A stretch of DNA of 64,000 nt, taken from NCBI GenBank assembly GCA_934662505.1, contig CAKUKE010000001.1, positions 1 to 64,000 of the forward strand, given 5' to 3'. Shown piece after piece: positions 42,253 to 51,614 of the stretch (position 1 is the first letter of the stretch; each line of letters begins with the position of its first letter). This stretch comes from an uncultured Clostridia bacterium (lineage in GTDB: Bacteria; Bacillota; Clostridia; Christensenellales; Aristaeellaceae). The position numbers were made by a program, and so were the translations under genes. The notes beneath the pieces are model-generated. The model saw only the letters and a list, made by a program, of their open reading frames with translations, searched no databases and was not told where the DNA came from.

Positions 42253-43131
42253 TTGAACGCGCTGCGCTATCAGGAAAGCAAACAGCGGGGCTCGCCGGAT
42301 TTTCCGCTGGCCTGCTATACGGTGGATGAAGAACATGAACGGTACCGGATGCCCTGCCACTGGCACGAGGAAAGCGAATGGCTGCAGGTGACCGATGGGG
42401 TGTTCCGTCTGGATGTGGAGGGCAGGGCGTATGTGCTGCGCCCGGGGGACGCGGCCTATGTGGCGCCCGGCAGACTGCACGGCGGCGAGCCGGAGGGGTG
42501 CCGCTACCGCTGCGCGGTGGCGGATCTGCGTCTGCTGCTGCGGGGCGGCGCGGCGGTCAAGCGTCTGGCGGGGGAGGCGACGGGCGGCCGGGTGGAGCCG
42601 CCGGTGTATTTTCCGGCGGATGACCCGGTGATCCGTCAGACCATTACGCCGCTGTTTGAGGCGCTGGAGCGGGGCGGTACGGGGTATGAACTGACGGCGG
42701 CGGGGTGCCTGCACCGCTTTCTGGGCATGCTTTATGAGACGGGACGGATGACTTGCCGTTCGGCCGATGGGCGGACGGACAGGCGTTCCGCCCGGCTGAA
42801 AAAGGCGCTGGCGCTGATCGAGACGGAGTATGCTGCGCCCCTTTCGCTGGAAAGGCTGGCGAACGCGGCGGGCATGTCGCCCAAATACTTCTGCCGGGTC
42901 TTCAGGGACGCTGTGCACCGCAGTCCGACGGATTACCTGAACTGGTACCGCATTGAACGGGCGCGGGAAATGCTGGCGCAGGAGGAAAGCGTCGCGGTGA
43001 CCCGGGCGGCTCTGGAAACGGGCTTTTCTGATGTGAATTATTTCATTCGCCTGTTTCGCCGCTATGTCGGCACGACGCCCGGGCGCTACGCGCAGGCGGC
43101 GCGGATGGGGAAGGAATGGAAAAATGATTGA
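42253..43131 (+). CDS. AraC-family regulator with cupin sensor
   Basis: 292 residues. An N-terminal cupin (MPCHWHEESEWLQVTDGVFR, LRPGDAAYVAPGRLHGG) is followed by two C-terminal helix-turn-helices (LSLERLANAAGMSPKYFCRV; ALETGFSDVNYFIRLFRRYV). The start is TTG 42253 with GGGAGG 7 bases upstream. Such proteins usually sense sugars. No target operon is evident: upstream is gap (divergent), downstream the atp operon. Confidence 0.88.
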   Translation: MNALRYQESKQRGSPDFPLACYTVDEEHERYRMPCHWHEESEWLQVTDGVFRLDVEGRAYVLRPGDAAYVAPGRLHGGEPEGCRYRCAVADLRLLLRGGAAVKRLAGEATGGRVEPPVYFPADDPVIRQTITPLFEALERGGTGYELTAAGCLHRFLGMLYETGRMTCRSADGRTDRRSARLKKALALIETEYAAPLSLERLANAAGMSPKYFCRVFRDAVHRSPTDYLNWYRIERAREMLAQEESVAVTRAALETGFSDVNYFIRLFRRYVGTTPGRYAQAARMGKEWKND

Positions 43132-43259
43132 TTTGCTGTCCGAAAAAGACGAAAAAAAGGCAGAACAGGTGGAAAACAACTGTTTTCTTCCTACTTATAT
43201 TCATTCTGCTTCAAAGGCAGATCCTCTTTTTTCGGACGGTTTTTCGGGACTTTCGTCGC

Positions 43260-43287
43260 TTGACAGAAAAAAAGAAACGGGTAAAAT
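43260..43287 (+). promoter_or_regulatory. Promoter of the ATP synthase operon
   Basis: TTGACA and TAAAAT are spaced by 16 bases, about 48 bases upstream of the first gene. Confidence 0.75.
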
Positions 43288-43334
43288 GAAGGAGCGCTGC
43301 GTTTTTGTTGTGCGGCGCGCGGGGAGATGAAAAA

Positions 43335-43775
43335 ATGAAGGTAGACGGCGTGGTTCGGTGGGAAAGCCTGTTTGTAGCGGGCTGGTCGGTGCTGCTCAGT
43401 CTGGTGATGGAAGCGGTGTTCGCGGCGCTGGGCGCGTGGAACATGACGGTGCTGGGCGGCAACGCGCTGGGACTGCTGGTGGCGGCGGGCAACTTTTTCC
43501 TGATGGCGATGACGGTGCAGACGGCGGTCGGACGGGAACAGAAAAAGGCCGCGTCGCTGATGAAGGCCTCCCAGACGGGACGCATGCTGGCGATGCTGGC
43601 GGTGCTCATCGTGGGGGTCGCCGTGCTGGGCGCCGATTTGTGGGCGACGCTGATCCCGCTGTTTTTCCCACGCATCGCCATCATGCTCAGACCCCTGTTT
43701 AATAAATGGCTGCCGGACGGGGAAACGCCCGTGACGCTGCCGGAGGAAAGCACAGATCAACATGGAGAACAGTAA
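43335..43775 (+). CDS. atpI: ATP synthase subunit I-like membrane protein
   Basis: 146 residues with four membrane segments, positioned first in the atp operon and overlapping atpB by 14 bases. AtpI-type proteins help assemble the c-ring. Sequence conservation in this family is low, so the call rests largely on position, length and topology. ATG 43335 follows GGGGAGATGA. Confidence 0.7.
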   Translation: MKVDGVVRWESLFVAGWSVLLSLVMEAVFAALGAWNMTVLGGNALGLLVAAGNFFLMAMTVQTAVGREQKKAASLMKASQTGRMLAMLAVLIVGVAVLGADLWATLIPLFFPRIAIMLRPLFNKWLPDGETPVTLPEESTDQHGEQ

Positions 43776-44685
43776 TTTGAAGGATAGAAAAGGGCGGCGG
43801 CGGTTCCGTCTGGTGGACGGGCTGCTGATTCTGATGACCCTTCTGCCGCTGGCGGGCTGCCTTGCCCTGCAGGTGATGACCAAGCCTGCCTCGGAGGGGA
43901 TGGACATTGCGGGCGCACGGATCTATTTCACCGTGCCCATGCCGCTGATGGACATGCCCATCACCGAAAGTCAGGTCAACTCCTGGGTGGTCATTGCTTC
44001 CATTTTCTTCCTGTGCCTGTATCTGACCCACGGCCTGACGCGGGATGCGCACACCAGACGTCAGCTGGTGGCCGAATGGGCGGTGGAAAAGACGAAGAAG
44101 CTGGTGGCGGAAAACATGGGACCCCTGTTTGCAGGGTTCGCGCCCTTCATCGGCGCGGTCATGGCGCTGTCCGCCTTTTCCAGCCTGATGTCCCTCCTGG
44201 GGCTGTATCCCCCCACGTCCGACCTGAACGTGGTGGCGGGCTGGGCCATTCTGGTGTTCATCCTGATTACCCATTACAAGCTCAAGGGCGGGCTGTGGTA
44301 CTATCTCAAGGGCTTTACCCAGCCGGTGGCGCTATTGACGCCCATCAACATTTTCAGCGAGCTGGCCACCCCCCTGTCCATGTCCTTCCGCCATTACGGC
44401 AACGTGCTGTCCGGCACGGTCATTGCCGCGATGATCGGCGCGGGGCTTCAGGGACTGTCCAGAGCGCTGCTGGGATGGCTGCCCGGGGTGCTGGGCGAGG
44501 TGCCCTTTTTGCAGATCGGTCTGCCGGCGGTCATGTCGGTGTACTTCGACGTGTTCAGCGGGTGTCTGCAGGCGTTCATTTTCGCCATGCTCACCATGCT
44601 TTACATTGTAGGCGGCTTCCCCCGTGAAGAATGGGAGAAACGTCAGGCGCGAAAAGCGCGGAAAAAGAAAAAAGCGGCCGCATAA
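43762..44685 (+). CDS. atpB: ATP synthase F0 subunit a
   Basis: 307 residues. The stator helix SELATPLSMSFRHYGNVLSG carries the essential Arg; GLPAVMSVYFDVFSGCLQAF is the last conserved helix. It forms the ion half-channels against the c-ring. A Lys/Arg-rich tail ends the protein. It overlaps atpI. Confidence 0.95.
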   Translation: MENSNLKDRKGRRRFRLVDGLLILMTLLPLAGCLALQVMTKPASEGMDIAGARIYFTVPMPLMDMPITESQVNSWVVIASIFFLCLYLTHGLTRDAHTRRQLVAEWAVEKTKKLVAENMGPLFAGFAPFIGAVMALSAFSSLMSLLGLYPPTSDLNVVAGWAILVFILITHYKLKGGLWYYLKGFTQPVALLTPINIFSELATPLSMSFRHYGNVLSGTVIAAMIGAGLQGLSRALLGWLPGVLGEVPFLQIGLPAVMSVYFDVFSGCLQAFIFAMLTMLYIVGGFPREEWEKRQARKARKKKKAAA

Positions 44686-44706
44686 GGCCGGATGGAGGAA
44701 GGAAAA

Positions 44707-44991
44707 ATGGTAGAACTTGCAATTGGTATCATGCTGGGCTGCTGTGCGCTGGGCGCGGGCATCGCCATGATCGCCGGTATCGGCCCCGGTATCGGCGAAG
44801 GTAACGCGGTGGCCAAGGCCTGCGAAGCGATCGGCCGTCAGCCGGAGAGCAAGGACGCGGTGACCACCACCATGATCATGGGCTGCGCCATTGCCGAGAC
44901 CACGGGTCTCTACGCACTGGTCATTGCCATTCTGCTCATTTTGCTGGCGCCCGGCCGGTTTGTCGGCGTGCTGATGAACGCCATTAAGTAA
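44707..44991 (+). CDS. atpE: ATP synthase F0 subunit c, two-carboxylate Na+-type
   Basis: 94 residues, two helices. The N-terminal helix has GIGPGIGEGNAVAKA with Glu31, the loop has RQPE, and the C-terminal helix has CAIAETTGLYALV with Glu64, Thr65, Thr66 and Tyr69. Shifted by one, these equal E32, E65, S/T66, T67 and Y70, the residues that coordinate Na+. A Glu at position 32 together with E65 is the two-carboxylate motif described for the Fusobacterium nucleatum Na+ rotor. ATG 44707 follows GGAGGAAGG. Confidence 0.95.
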   Translation: MVELAIGIMLGCCALGAGIAMIAGIGPGIGEGNAVAKACEAIGRQPESKDAVTTTMIMGCAIAETTGLYALVIAILLILLAPGRFVGVLMNAIK

Positions 44992-45005
44992 GGCGAGGGG
45001 TTTTC

Positions 45006-45524
45006 ATGCAGTCGTTAGACGTCATTTCCATTAATATATGGCACATGCTCATTTCCCTGTGCAATCTGGCGCTGCTGTATCTGATCCTCAAAAGGTTTCT
45101 GTACAAGCCGGTGGAGAACATGCTTGCCAGGCGGCGGGAAGCCATTGACGGGGATTATGAAAAGGCCGCCCGTGCGCGGGAGACCGCCGAGGCCGACCGT
45201 CAGCGTTATGAGGCGGCCATGGCGGGGGCGCGGCAGGAAGCGGATGCGCTGATGCGTCAGACGACGCAGGAGGCGCAGATGCGGGGCGAACAGATCATGG
45301 CGGAGGCGCGGGACCGGGCGGATCAGGCGACCCGTCAGGCGCAGCGGGACATCGAACTGGATCGCCGCAAGGCGGAAGCGGACGTGCGCCGCAGCATTGT
45401 GGATGTGTCCGCCGCCATGGCGGAAAAGGTGCTGGGGCGGGAACTTACGCCGGAAGATCAGCAGCGGCTGATCGACGCCTGTATTGACGATATAGGAGAA
45501 GACCATGACGGACGTAATGCGTGA
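45006..45524 (+). CDS. atpF: ATP synthase F0 subunit b
   Basis: 172 residues: one N-terminal membrane helix (ISLCNLALLYLILKRFLYKP) and a long charged helix rich in Ala/Arg/Gln/Glu, the peripheral stalk. It overlaps atpH by 20 bases. Confidence 0.93.
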   Translation: MQSLDVISINIWHMLISLCNLALLYLILKRFLYKPVENMLARRREAIDGDYEKAARARETAEADRQRYEAAMAGARQEADALMRQTTQEAQMRGEQIMAEARDRADQATRQAQRDIELDRRKAEADVRRSIVDVSAAMAEKVLGRELTPEDQQRLIDACIDDIGEDHDGRNA

Positions 45525-46035
45525 ATACGCTTCCGCCCTGTTTGAACTGGCCTGCGAGGAAGGCAGCACGGAGGAAACGGGTCGGGCGCTCAGGGACGTG
45601 CAGGCGCTCATGACGCGCTATCCTGCGTGGCTGGAGACCCTTTCCTGCCCTGCCGTGGATGCGGCCGACCGGGAAAGGGCGCTGGAGGAGGCGCTGGGCG
45701 GACGGGTGCCGGGCGTGGTGCTGTCCTTTCTGAAGCTGTTGTCCCGGCGCGGACGGATGAGCCAGCTGGGACGCGCGGCGGAAGAATACGACGCCCTGTG
45801 CAGAAGCGCCCGCAACGAAAAGGAAGCGCTGGTAAAAAGCGCCGTGCCTTTGACCGACGGCCAGAAGGAAGCGCTGCGCGTCCGTCTGGAAAAGCGGCTG
45901 GGCGGTACGGTGCGCATGCAGTGCGTGTGCGACCCTGCGCTCATCGGCGGCCTGACCGTCACGGTGGACGGACAGGTGCTGGACGGCAGTGTGAAAAAGC
46001 GCCTGAGCGATATGAAGGAAGTGGTGACCCCATGA
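45505..46035 (+). CDS. atpH: ATP synthase F1 subunit delta
   Basis: 176 residues: MTDVMREYASALFELACEEG at the N-terminus and GGLTVTVDGQVLDGSVKKRL at the C-terminus fit the delta/OSCP family, linking stalk to F1. It overlaps atpA in an ATGA. Confidence 0.92.
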   Translation: MTDVMREYASALFELACEEGSTEETGRALRDVQALMTRYPAWLETLSCPAVDAADRERALEEALGGRVPGVVLSFLKLLSRRGRMSQLGRAAEEYDALCRSARNEKEALVKSAVPLTDGQKEALRVRLEKRLGGTVRMQCVCDPALIGGLTVTVDGQVLDGSVKKRLSDMKEVVTP

Positions 46036-47531
46036 GCATCCGACCTGATGAGATCGGCAGTATCATTAAAGAACAGATTAAAGCTTACCAGTCCAGGGTG
46101 GACATGACGGAAACGGGCACCGTCATTTCGGTGGGCGACAACATTGCCCGGGTGTATGGGCTGCGCAACTGTATGGCGGGCGAGCTGCTTACCTTTGAGG
46201 ACGGCAGCTTTGGCATGGCACAGAACCTGGAGGAGGAAACGGTGTCCGTTGCCATCCTGTCCGACCGTCAGTCCATTCGGGAGGGCAGCCGGGTCGCCCG
46301 GACGGGCAGGCCGCTGTCCGTGCCTGTGGGCGAGGCGCTGCTGGGACGCGTGGTGGACGCGCTGGGTCAGCCCATCGATGGGAAGGGACCGGTGGAGACC
46401 ACGGAGACCCGTCCCATCGAAAGCGAGGCGCCCGGCATCATTCAGCGGCAGAGCGTATCCGTGCCGCTGCAGACGGGCATCAAGGCCATTGACAGCATGA
46501 TCCCCATTGGCCGCGGACAGCGCGAGCTGATTATCGGCGACCGGCAGACGGGCAAGACGGTCATCGCTGTGGACACCATTTTGAATCAGCGGGGCAAGGA
46601 CGTCATCTGCATTTATGTGGCCATCGGTCAGAAAAGCACCTCCGTGGTGCAGATCGCAAACGAACTTGAGAAGGCCGGCGCGATGGATTATTCCATCATC
46701 GTGGCGGCGACGGCGGCGGAAAGCGCCCCCCTGCAGTACATTGCGCCCTATGCGGGCTGCGCCATGGCGGAGTATTTCCGCGCGCAGGGCAGGGATGTGC
46801 TGATCGTTTACGACGACCTGAGCAAACATGCGGTGGCGTACCGTGCGCTGTCCCTGCTGATCCGCCGTCCGCCGGGACGGGAAGCGTATCCCGGCGATGT
46901 GTTCTACCTGCATTCCCGTCTGCTGGAGCGGGCGGCCTGCGTGGCGAAGGAATACGGCGGCGGCTCCATTACCGCGTTGCCCATCATCGAGACGCAGGCG
47001 GGCGACGTGTCCGCGTATATTCCCACCAACGTGATTTCCATTACCGACGGACAGATTTTTCTGGAAACGGAGATGTTCCACGCAGGCGTCATGCCGGCCA
47101 TCAACCCCGGCATTTCCGTCAGCCGCGTGGGCGGTTCCGCGCAGCTCAAGGCCATGAAGAAGGTGTCGGGCGAACTGAAGCTGCTCTATGCTCAGTATCT
47201 GGAACTGAAATCTTTCGCCCAGTTCGGCAGCGATCTGGATGCGGATACCAAGGCGCGTCTGGCCATGGGCGAACGGATCGTGGAGGTGCTCAAGCAGCGC
47301 CGCAGTGCCCCCGTACGGGTGGGCTGCCAGGTCGCCATTGTGTACGCGGTCATCCACGGTTATCTGAACGATGTGGCGGTCGCAGAGGTGAGCGGCTGGG
47401 AGCAGCGGCTCTACACCCTGCTGGAAAACCGTTACAGCGCGCTGCTGGAGCGGCTGGAAAGCGGCTTTTATGAGCAGGAGGACGTGGCGGAACTGGAAAA
47501 AGCGCTGACCGAAATGGGGAGGCAGGGCTAA
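46032..47531 (+). CDS. atpA: ATP synthase F1 subunit alpha
   Basis: 499 residues: MSIRPDEIGSIIKEQIKAYQ, Walker A GDRQTGKTV near residue 170 and NPGISVSRVGGSAQ. It forms the regulatory nucleotide sites of F1. ATG 46032 overlaps the atpH stop; a longer frame upstream runs through atpH and is not the start. Confidence 0.97.
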   Translation: MSIRPDEIGSIIKEQIKAYQSRVDMTETGTVISVGDNIARVYGLRNCMAGELLTFEDGSFGMAQNLEEETVSVAILSDRQSIREGSRVARTGRPLSVPVGEALLGRVVDALGQPIDGKGPVETTETRPIESEAPGIIQRQSVSVPLQTGIKAIDSMIPIGRGQRELIIGDRQTGKTVIAVDTILNQRGKDVICIYVAIGQKSTSVVQIANELEKAGAMDYSIIVAATAAESAPLQYIAPYAGCAMAEYFRAQGRDVLIVYDDLSKHAVAYRALSLLIRRPPGREAYPGDVFYLHSRLLERAACVAKEYGGGSITALPIIETQAGDVSAYIPTNVISITDGQIFLETEMFHAGVMPAINPGISVSRVGGSAQLKAMKKVSGELKLLYAQYLELKSFAQFGSDLDADTKARLAMGERIVEVLKQRRSAPVRVGCQVAIVYAVIHGYLNDVAVAEVSGWEQRLYTLLENRYSALLERLESGFYEQEDVAELEKALTEMGRQG

Positions 47532-48362
47532 ATGGGCGCGGACATGAAGGGGCTCAAGACCCGTTTGCGCAGCGTGGAGAGCACCATGCACCTGACCCGT
47601 GCCATGGGGCTGGTGGCATCCTCCAAAATGCGCCGTTCCGGGGAAAGTATGCAGAAGAGCAGAGCCTACGCGGATGCGTTCGGCGATGTGATGAACCTGC
47701 TGAGCCGCTGCCCTGCCTGCGAAAAGAGTCCTTACATGCAGACGAAGGAGACGGGCACGCCGGTTCTGATCGTCATTGCGGGCGACCGCGGGCTGGCCGG
47801 GGGCTACAACGCCAACGTGTTCCGGCTGACGGACGGGTGGCTGGCCGGGCACCCCGGGGCGCGGGTCATTGCGCTGGGGCGCCGTGCGTGCGACCGCTAC
47901 GGCGCACCGGAGGAGGGCAGGAATTCCTCTGAAAAGTATACTGCCGCACAGGCGCTGACGCTGGCGCGCACACTGTGCGCGGCGTTTCTTCAGGGTACGG
48001 TGCAGAGCGTGACCGTTGTATCCACCCGGTATGTGTCCATGATGACGCAGGAAGCCTTCACGGCGCCCCTGCTGCCCTTGCAGAAGGAAGCGGGCGCGGC
48101 GGACAGGCGCCCGGATCCGGAGTTTGAGCCGGGGGAGCGGGAGGTGCTGGACGCGGCGGTGCCCGATTATGTGGCGGGGCGCATCGTCTGCGCACTGCGG
48201 GAGAGCTTTGCCTGCGAGGTGGCCGCGCGGCGCATGGCCATGGATGCGGCGGATAAAAACGCCCGCGCCATGATGGAAGATCTGCAATTGCAGTATAACC
48301 GGGCGCGGCAGAACATGATCACGCAGGAAATTACCGAGATCGTAGCCGGCAGCGGCAGCTGA
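47532..48362 (+). CDS. atpG: ATP synthase F1 subunit gamma
   Basis: 276 residues: N-terminal helix TRLRSVESTMHLTRAMGLVA-like segment, GDRGLAGGYNANVF, and a C-terminal helix ending NRARQNMITQEITEIVAGS, the rotor shaft. It starts directly after the atpA stop. Confidence 0.95.
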   Translation: MGADMKGLKTRLRSVESTMHLTRAMGLVASSKMRRSGESMQKSRAYADAFGDVMNLLSRCPACEKSPYMQTKETGTPVLIVIAGDRGLAGGYNANVFRLTDGWLAGHPGARVIALGRRACDRYGAPEEGRNSSEKYTAAQALTLARTLCAAFLQGTVQSVTVVSTRYVSMMTQEAFTAPLLPLQKEAGAADRRPDPEFEPGEREVLDAAVPDYVAGRIVCALRESFACEVAARRMAMDAADKNARAMMEDLQLQYNRARQNMITQEITEIVAGSGS

Positions 48363-48380
48363 CAGGAAGGAGAAGGCATT

Positions 48381-49781
48381 TTGGCAAACATGCATACGGG
48401 CGTTGTGGCGCAGGTGATGGGTCCCGTAGTGGACGTCCGCTTTGACGACGGCAACATGCCCGCCATTCATAACGCGCTGACCGTTCCCGTGGGCGAAAGA
48501 ACCCTGACGGTGGAGGTGGCGCAGCATATCGGCGACAATACGGTGCGCTGCATCGCCATGGCGTCCACCGACGGGCTTCAGCGGGGCGTGACGGCGACGG
48601 ACACGGGCGCCGGCATTACCGTTCCCGTGGGCGATCAGACGCTGGGGCGTATTTTCAACGTGCTGGGCGAGGCGGTGGACGAGCAGCCCGCGCCCGAGCA
48701 CTGCGAGCGGTGGGGCATTCACCGCCCCGCGCCCGCCTATGACGAACTGTCTACCTCCACGGATATGCTGGAGACGGGTATCAAGGTCATTGACCTGATC
48801 TGTCCCTACGCCAAGGGCGGCAAGATCGGTCTGTTTGGCGGCGCAGGCGTGGGCAAGACGGTGCTCATTATGGAGCTGATCAACAACATCGCCAAGCAGC
48901 ACGGCGGTTTGTCCGTGTTTACGGGCGTGGGCGAGCGTACCCGCGAGGGCAACGACCTGTACAACGAAATGAAAGAATCGGGCGTGCTGAGCAAAACCGC
49001 GCTGGTCTACGGTCAGATGAACGAGCCGCCGGGAGCGCGTATGCGGGTGGGTCTTTCCGGCCTGACCATGGCGGAATATTTCCGGGATGTGGCCGGACAG
49101 GACGTGCTTTTGTTTATCGACAACATTTTCCGCTTTACGCAGGCGGGCAGCGAGGTATCGGCGCTGCTGGGACGCATGCCCTCCGCCGTGGGCTATCAGC
49201 CCACGCTGGCTACGGAAATGGGCGCGCTGCAGGAACGCATCACCTCGACCCGCAAGGGCTCCATCACCTCCGTGCAGGCGGTGTATGTGCCTGCGGACGA
49301 CCTGACCGATCCGGCGCCTGCTACGACCTTTGCGCATTTGGACGCGACCACGGTGCTGTCCCGCGCCATTTCCTCTCAGGGCATTTACCCTGCGGTGGAT
49401 CCGCTGGAAAGCACCAGCCGCATGCTCAGCCCTGAATTGGTGGGCGACAGGCACTACCGGGTGGCGCGGGAGGTGCAGCGCATTTTGCAGCGCTACAACG
49501 AACTGATGGATATTATCGCCATCATGGGCATGGATGAATTGTCCGATGAGGACAAGCTGCTGGTGTCCCGCGCCCGCAAAATTCAGCGGTTCCTTTCCCA
49601 GCCCTTCCATGTTTCGGAAAAGTTCACGGGTCTGCCCGGCGTGTATGTACCCGTGTCCGAGACCATCCGCGGCTTCTCCGAAATCATTGAAGGCAAGCAT
49701 GACGACCTGCCGGAGAGCGCCTTCCTGTTTGTGGGCACCATTGACGAGGCGGTGGCCAAGGCGGAAAGGACCGGGGCATGA
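48381..49781 (+). CDS. atpD: ATP synthase F1 subunit beta
   Basis: 466 residues: Walker A GGAGVGKTV near residue 156, catalytic GERTREG, and LFIDNIFRFTQAGSEVSALL. It is the catalytic subunit. The start is TTG at 48381 (AAGGAGAAGG upstream). Confidence 0.97.
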   Translation: MANMHTGVVAQVMGPVVDVRFDDGNMPAIHNALTVPVGERTLTVEVAQHIGDNTVRCIAMASTDGLQRGVTATDTGAGITVPVGDQTLGRIFNVLGEAVDEQPAPEHCERWGIHRPAPAYDELSTSTDMLETGIKVIDLICPYAKGGKIGLFGGAGVGKTVLIMELINNIAKQHGGLSVFTGVGERTREGNDLYNEMKESGVLSKTALVYGQMNEPPGARMRVGLSGLTMAEYFRDVAGQDVLLFIDNIFRFTQAGSEVSALLGRMPSAVGYQPTLATEMGALQERITSTRKGSITSVQAVYVPADDLTDPAPATTFAHLDATTVLSRAISSQGIYPAVDPLESTSRMLSPELVGDRHYRVAREVQRILQRYNELMDIIAIMGMDELSDEDKLLVSRARKIQRFLSQPFHVSEKFTGLPGVYVPVSETIRGFSEIIEGKHDDLPESAFLFVGTIDEAVAKAERTGA

Positions 49782-50050
49782 ACACCTTTCGGCTGATCGT
49801 GGCCAGCCCGGATGGACGGCTGTTTGACGGGCAGGCGGAAATGCTGACCCTTCGGGGCGCGGAGGGTGATCTGGCGGTGATGGCCGGGCATGCGCCCTTT
49901 GTGACCACGGTGCGCTCCGGCCCGTGCAGGGTGCACCTTCCCGGTGGGAAAGTGCGGCAGGGCATGCCGGACGGCGGCCTTCTGACCGTGGATCAGGAAA
50001 AAACCACCCTTCTGTGCGCCGGCTTTTCATGGTCGGAGCAGGAAGCGTAA
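49778..50050 (+). CDS. atpC: ATP synthase F1 subunit epsilon, short form
   Basis: 90 residues, only the N-terminal beta-sandwich (RLIVASPDGRLFDGQAEMLT, LAVMAGHAPFVTTV, GGLLTVDQEKTTLLC). The C-terminal helical hairpin of the usual ~130-140-residue subunit, which inhibits ATP hydrolysis, is absent; the gene ends naturally before a terminator. It overlaps atpD by 4 bases. Confidence 0.9.
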   Translation: MNTFRLIVASPDGRLFDGQAEMLTLRGAEGDLAVMAGHAPFVTTVRSGPCRVHLPGGKVRQGMPDGGLLTVDQEKTTLLCAGFSWSEQEA

Positions 50051-50079
50051 CTGAAAAAGGAATCCCTGCCATTGGACGA

Positions 50080-50108
50080 AAACGGACGCCTGCGGGCGCC
50101 CGTTTTTT
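50080..50108 (+). terminator. Terminator of the atp operon
   Basis: AACGGACGCC-TGCG-GGCGCCCGTTTTTT, a near-perfect stem with six T. Confidence 0.9.
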
Positions 50109-50244
50109 CATGGAATGCGGAACGGAGCGTATGCATGAAGCGTCCGTCCGGCAGGTCGGCCGCCTTGACGGAACGGGGATCAATATGGTAAGATATGCAA
50201 AACATCAGTGAAAATGTGACAGGGGCAAGAAAGGCAGAAGCATC

Positions 50245-51486
50245 ATGGGAAAAAGACAAAAAGCATCGTTTACGGGCGCGCAGACCCGCATTGTGTGGAG
50301 CTGCACGCTGATTTATGTGGCGGCATATTTTAACCGGCTGAACCTGTCCGCGGCGTTGGGGAGCATGCGGGACACGCTGGGGATCACCGGCGCGCAGGCA
50401 GGCCTCATGCAGACCGCCTTTGCGGTGGCTTATGCGGTGGGGCAGCTGATCAACGGTGCGCTGGTGGACAGAATGCACCCCCTGCGCCATATGCTGACGG
50501 GTCTATTGGGATCGGCGCTGTGCAACCTGGGCATGGGGCTGTCCGGCAGCTTTTATCTGAACTTTGCGCTGTGCCTCCTGAACGGGGCGTTCCAGTCCAT
50601 GCTGTGGACGCCTATCGTGCGCATGCTGGTTCTGTACTTTGAAAACGGCGCGTGCCGTACCCGGGCGAATTTTTATCTGTCCATGACGCTGGTGGCGGGT
50701 CATCTGGGGGCGTGGGCGCTGGCGGGCGCGATGAGCAGCTGGTTTGACTGGCGCTTTTCCTTTATCGTGCCGGCGGTGCTGGCGGCGCTGACGGCGCTGG
50801 CCGCCCGCATGATGCTGCGGGGGATGACCTTCGGCAAAGCGGAACGGACGGGCGCGGAGGGCGCGGCCGCGGCGGTGATGAGCGTAGGGGAGACCCTGCG
50901 GTTCTGGACGGCAACCGGCTTTTTTCTGGTGCTTTTCGGCGCGGTGCTTTACGGCTTTGTGTGCAACGGGATCGTCACCTGGGCGCCGACCGTGCTTCAG
51001 AGCGTCAGCAGCGGGGACATGTCCTCCGCAGCCTTCTCGCTGATTATTCCCTGCATCAACATTGTGGGGATTGTGCTGGGCTACACCAGCAGAGACAAGG
51101 TGTCCAGCCGCCGCATGACGGGGCTGATGCTGCTGTTGACGGCCGTGCTGTGCCTGCTGATGCGGGCATCCGCCGGCGTGGTGCTGCTGGCGCTGCTCAT
51201 GGGCGTGGCGTGCGCGTCGCTCTATGGCGTCAACCCCATGCTGACGGGACTGATCCCGCTGGAATATGAGGCGACGGGTCGGGTCGGTCTGACGGCCGGG
51301 CTGGCGGACAGCTGCATTTATCTGGGCTCTGCGCTCACGGGGGTGCTGGGCGGCGCGATCATGGATGCGTGGGGTGTGAACATGCTGTATATGGTCTGGG
51401 CGGCGGTGGCCGCAGTGGGCGGCGTGCTGACCCTTTTGTCCGGAACGAACCGGCGCACGGAGCTTCTGAAGAAGGCGGGGTCATAA
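50245..51486 (+). CDS. Major facilitator superfamily transporter
   Basis: 413 residues, 12 predicted membrane helices. The loop after helix 2 (NGALVDRMHPLRHMLTGLLG) has the MFS motif-A layout, and the halves are separated near residue 205. The pattern resembles organic-anion/hexose-phosphate-type carriers, but no substrate can be assigned. Single gene after the atp terminator. Confidence 0.88.
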   Translation: MGKRQKASFTGAQTRIVWSCTLIYVAAYFNRLNLSAALGSMRDTLGITGAQAGLMQTAFAVAYAVGQLINGALVDRMHPLRHMLTGLLGSALCNLGMGLSGSFYLNFALCLLNGAFQSMLWTPIVRMLVLYFENGACRTRANFYLSMTLVAGHLGAWALAGAMSSWFDWRFSFIVPAVLAALTALAARMMLRGMTFGKAERTGAEGAAAAVMSVGETLRFWTATGFFLVLFGAVLYGFVCNGIVTWAPTVLQSVSSGDMSSAAFSLIIPCINIVGIVLGYTSRDKVSSRRMTGLMLLLTAVLCLLMRASAGVVLLALLMGVACASLYGVNPMLTGLIPLEYEATGRVGLTAGLADSCIYLGSALTGVLGGAIMDAWGVNMLYMVWAAVAAVGGVLTLLSGTNRRTELLKKAGS

Positions 51487-51614
51487 ACAAGGCTGAGCCG
51501 CCGTTTTCGCTGCATGCGGGGAAAAAATCGGCAAAGCCATGACGGATGGAACGCCGGGGCGGGAAGAAAACGCCGTCGGGGGAACATCCCCATGGCGCGG
51601 AGGGGGAGACGAAC

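Noticed and set aside
45618..50183. A 1521-codon minus-strand open frame across the atp operon
   Set aside because: It lies opposite unmistakable atpH-atpC genes, is His/Arg-rich and is a by-product of GC-rich codon use.
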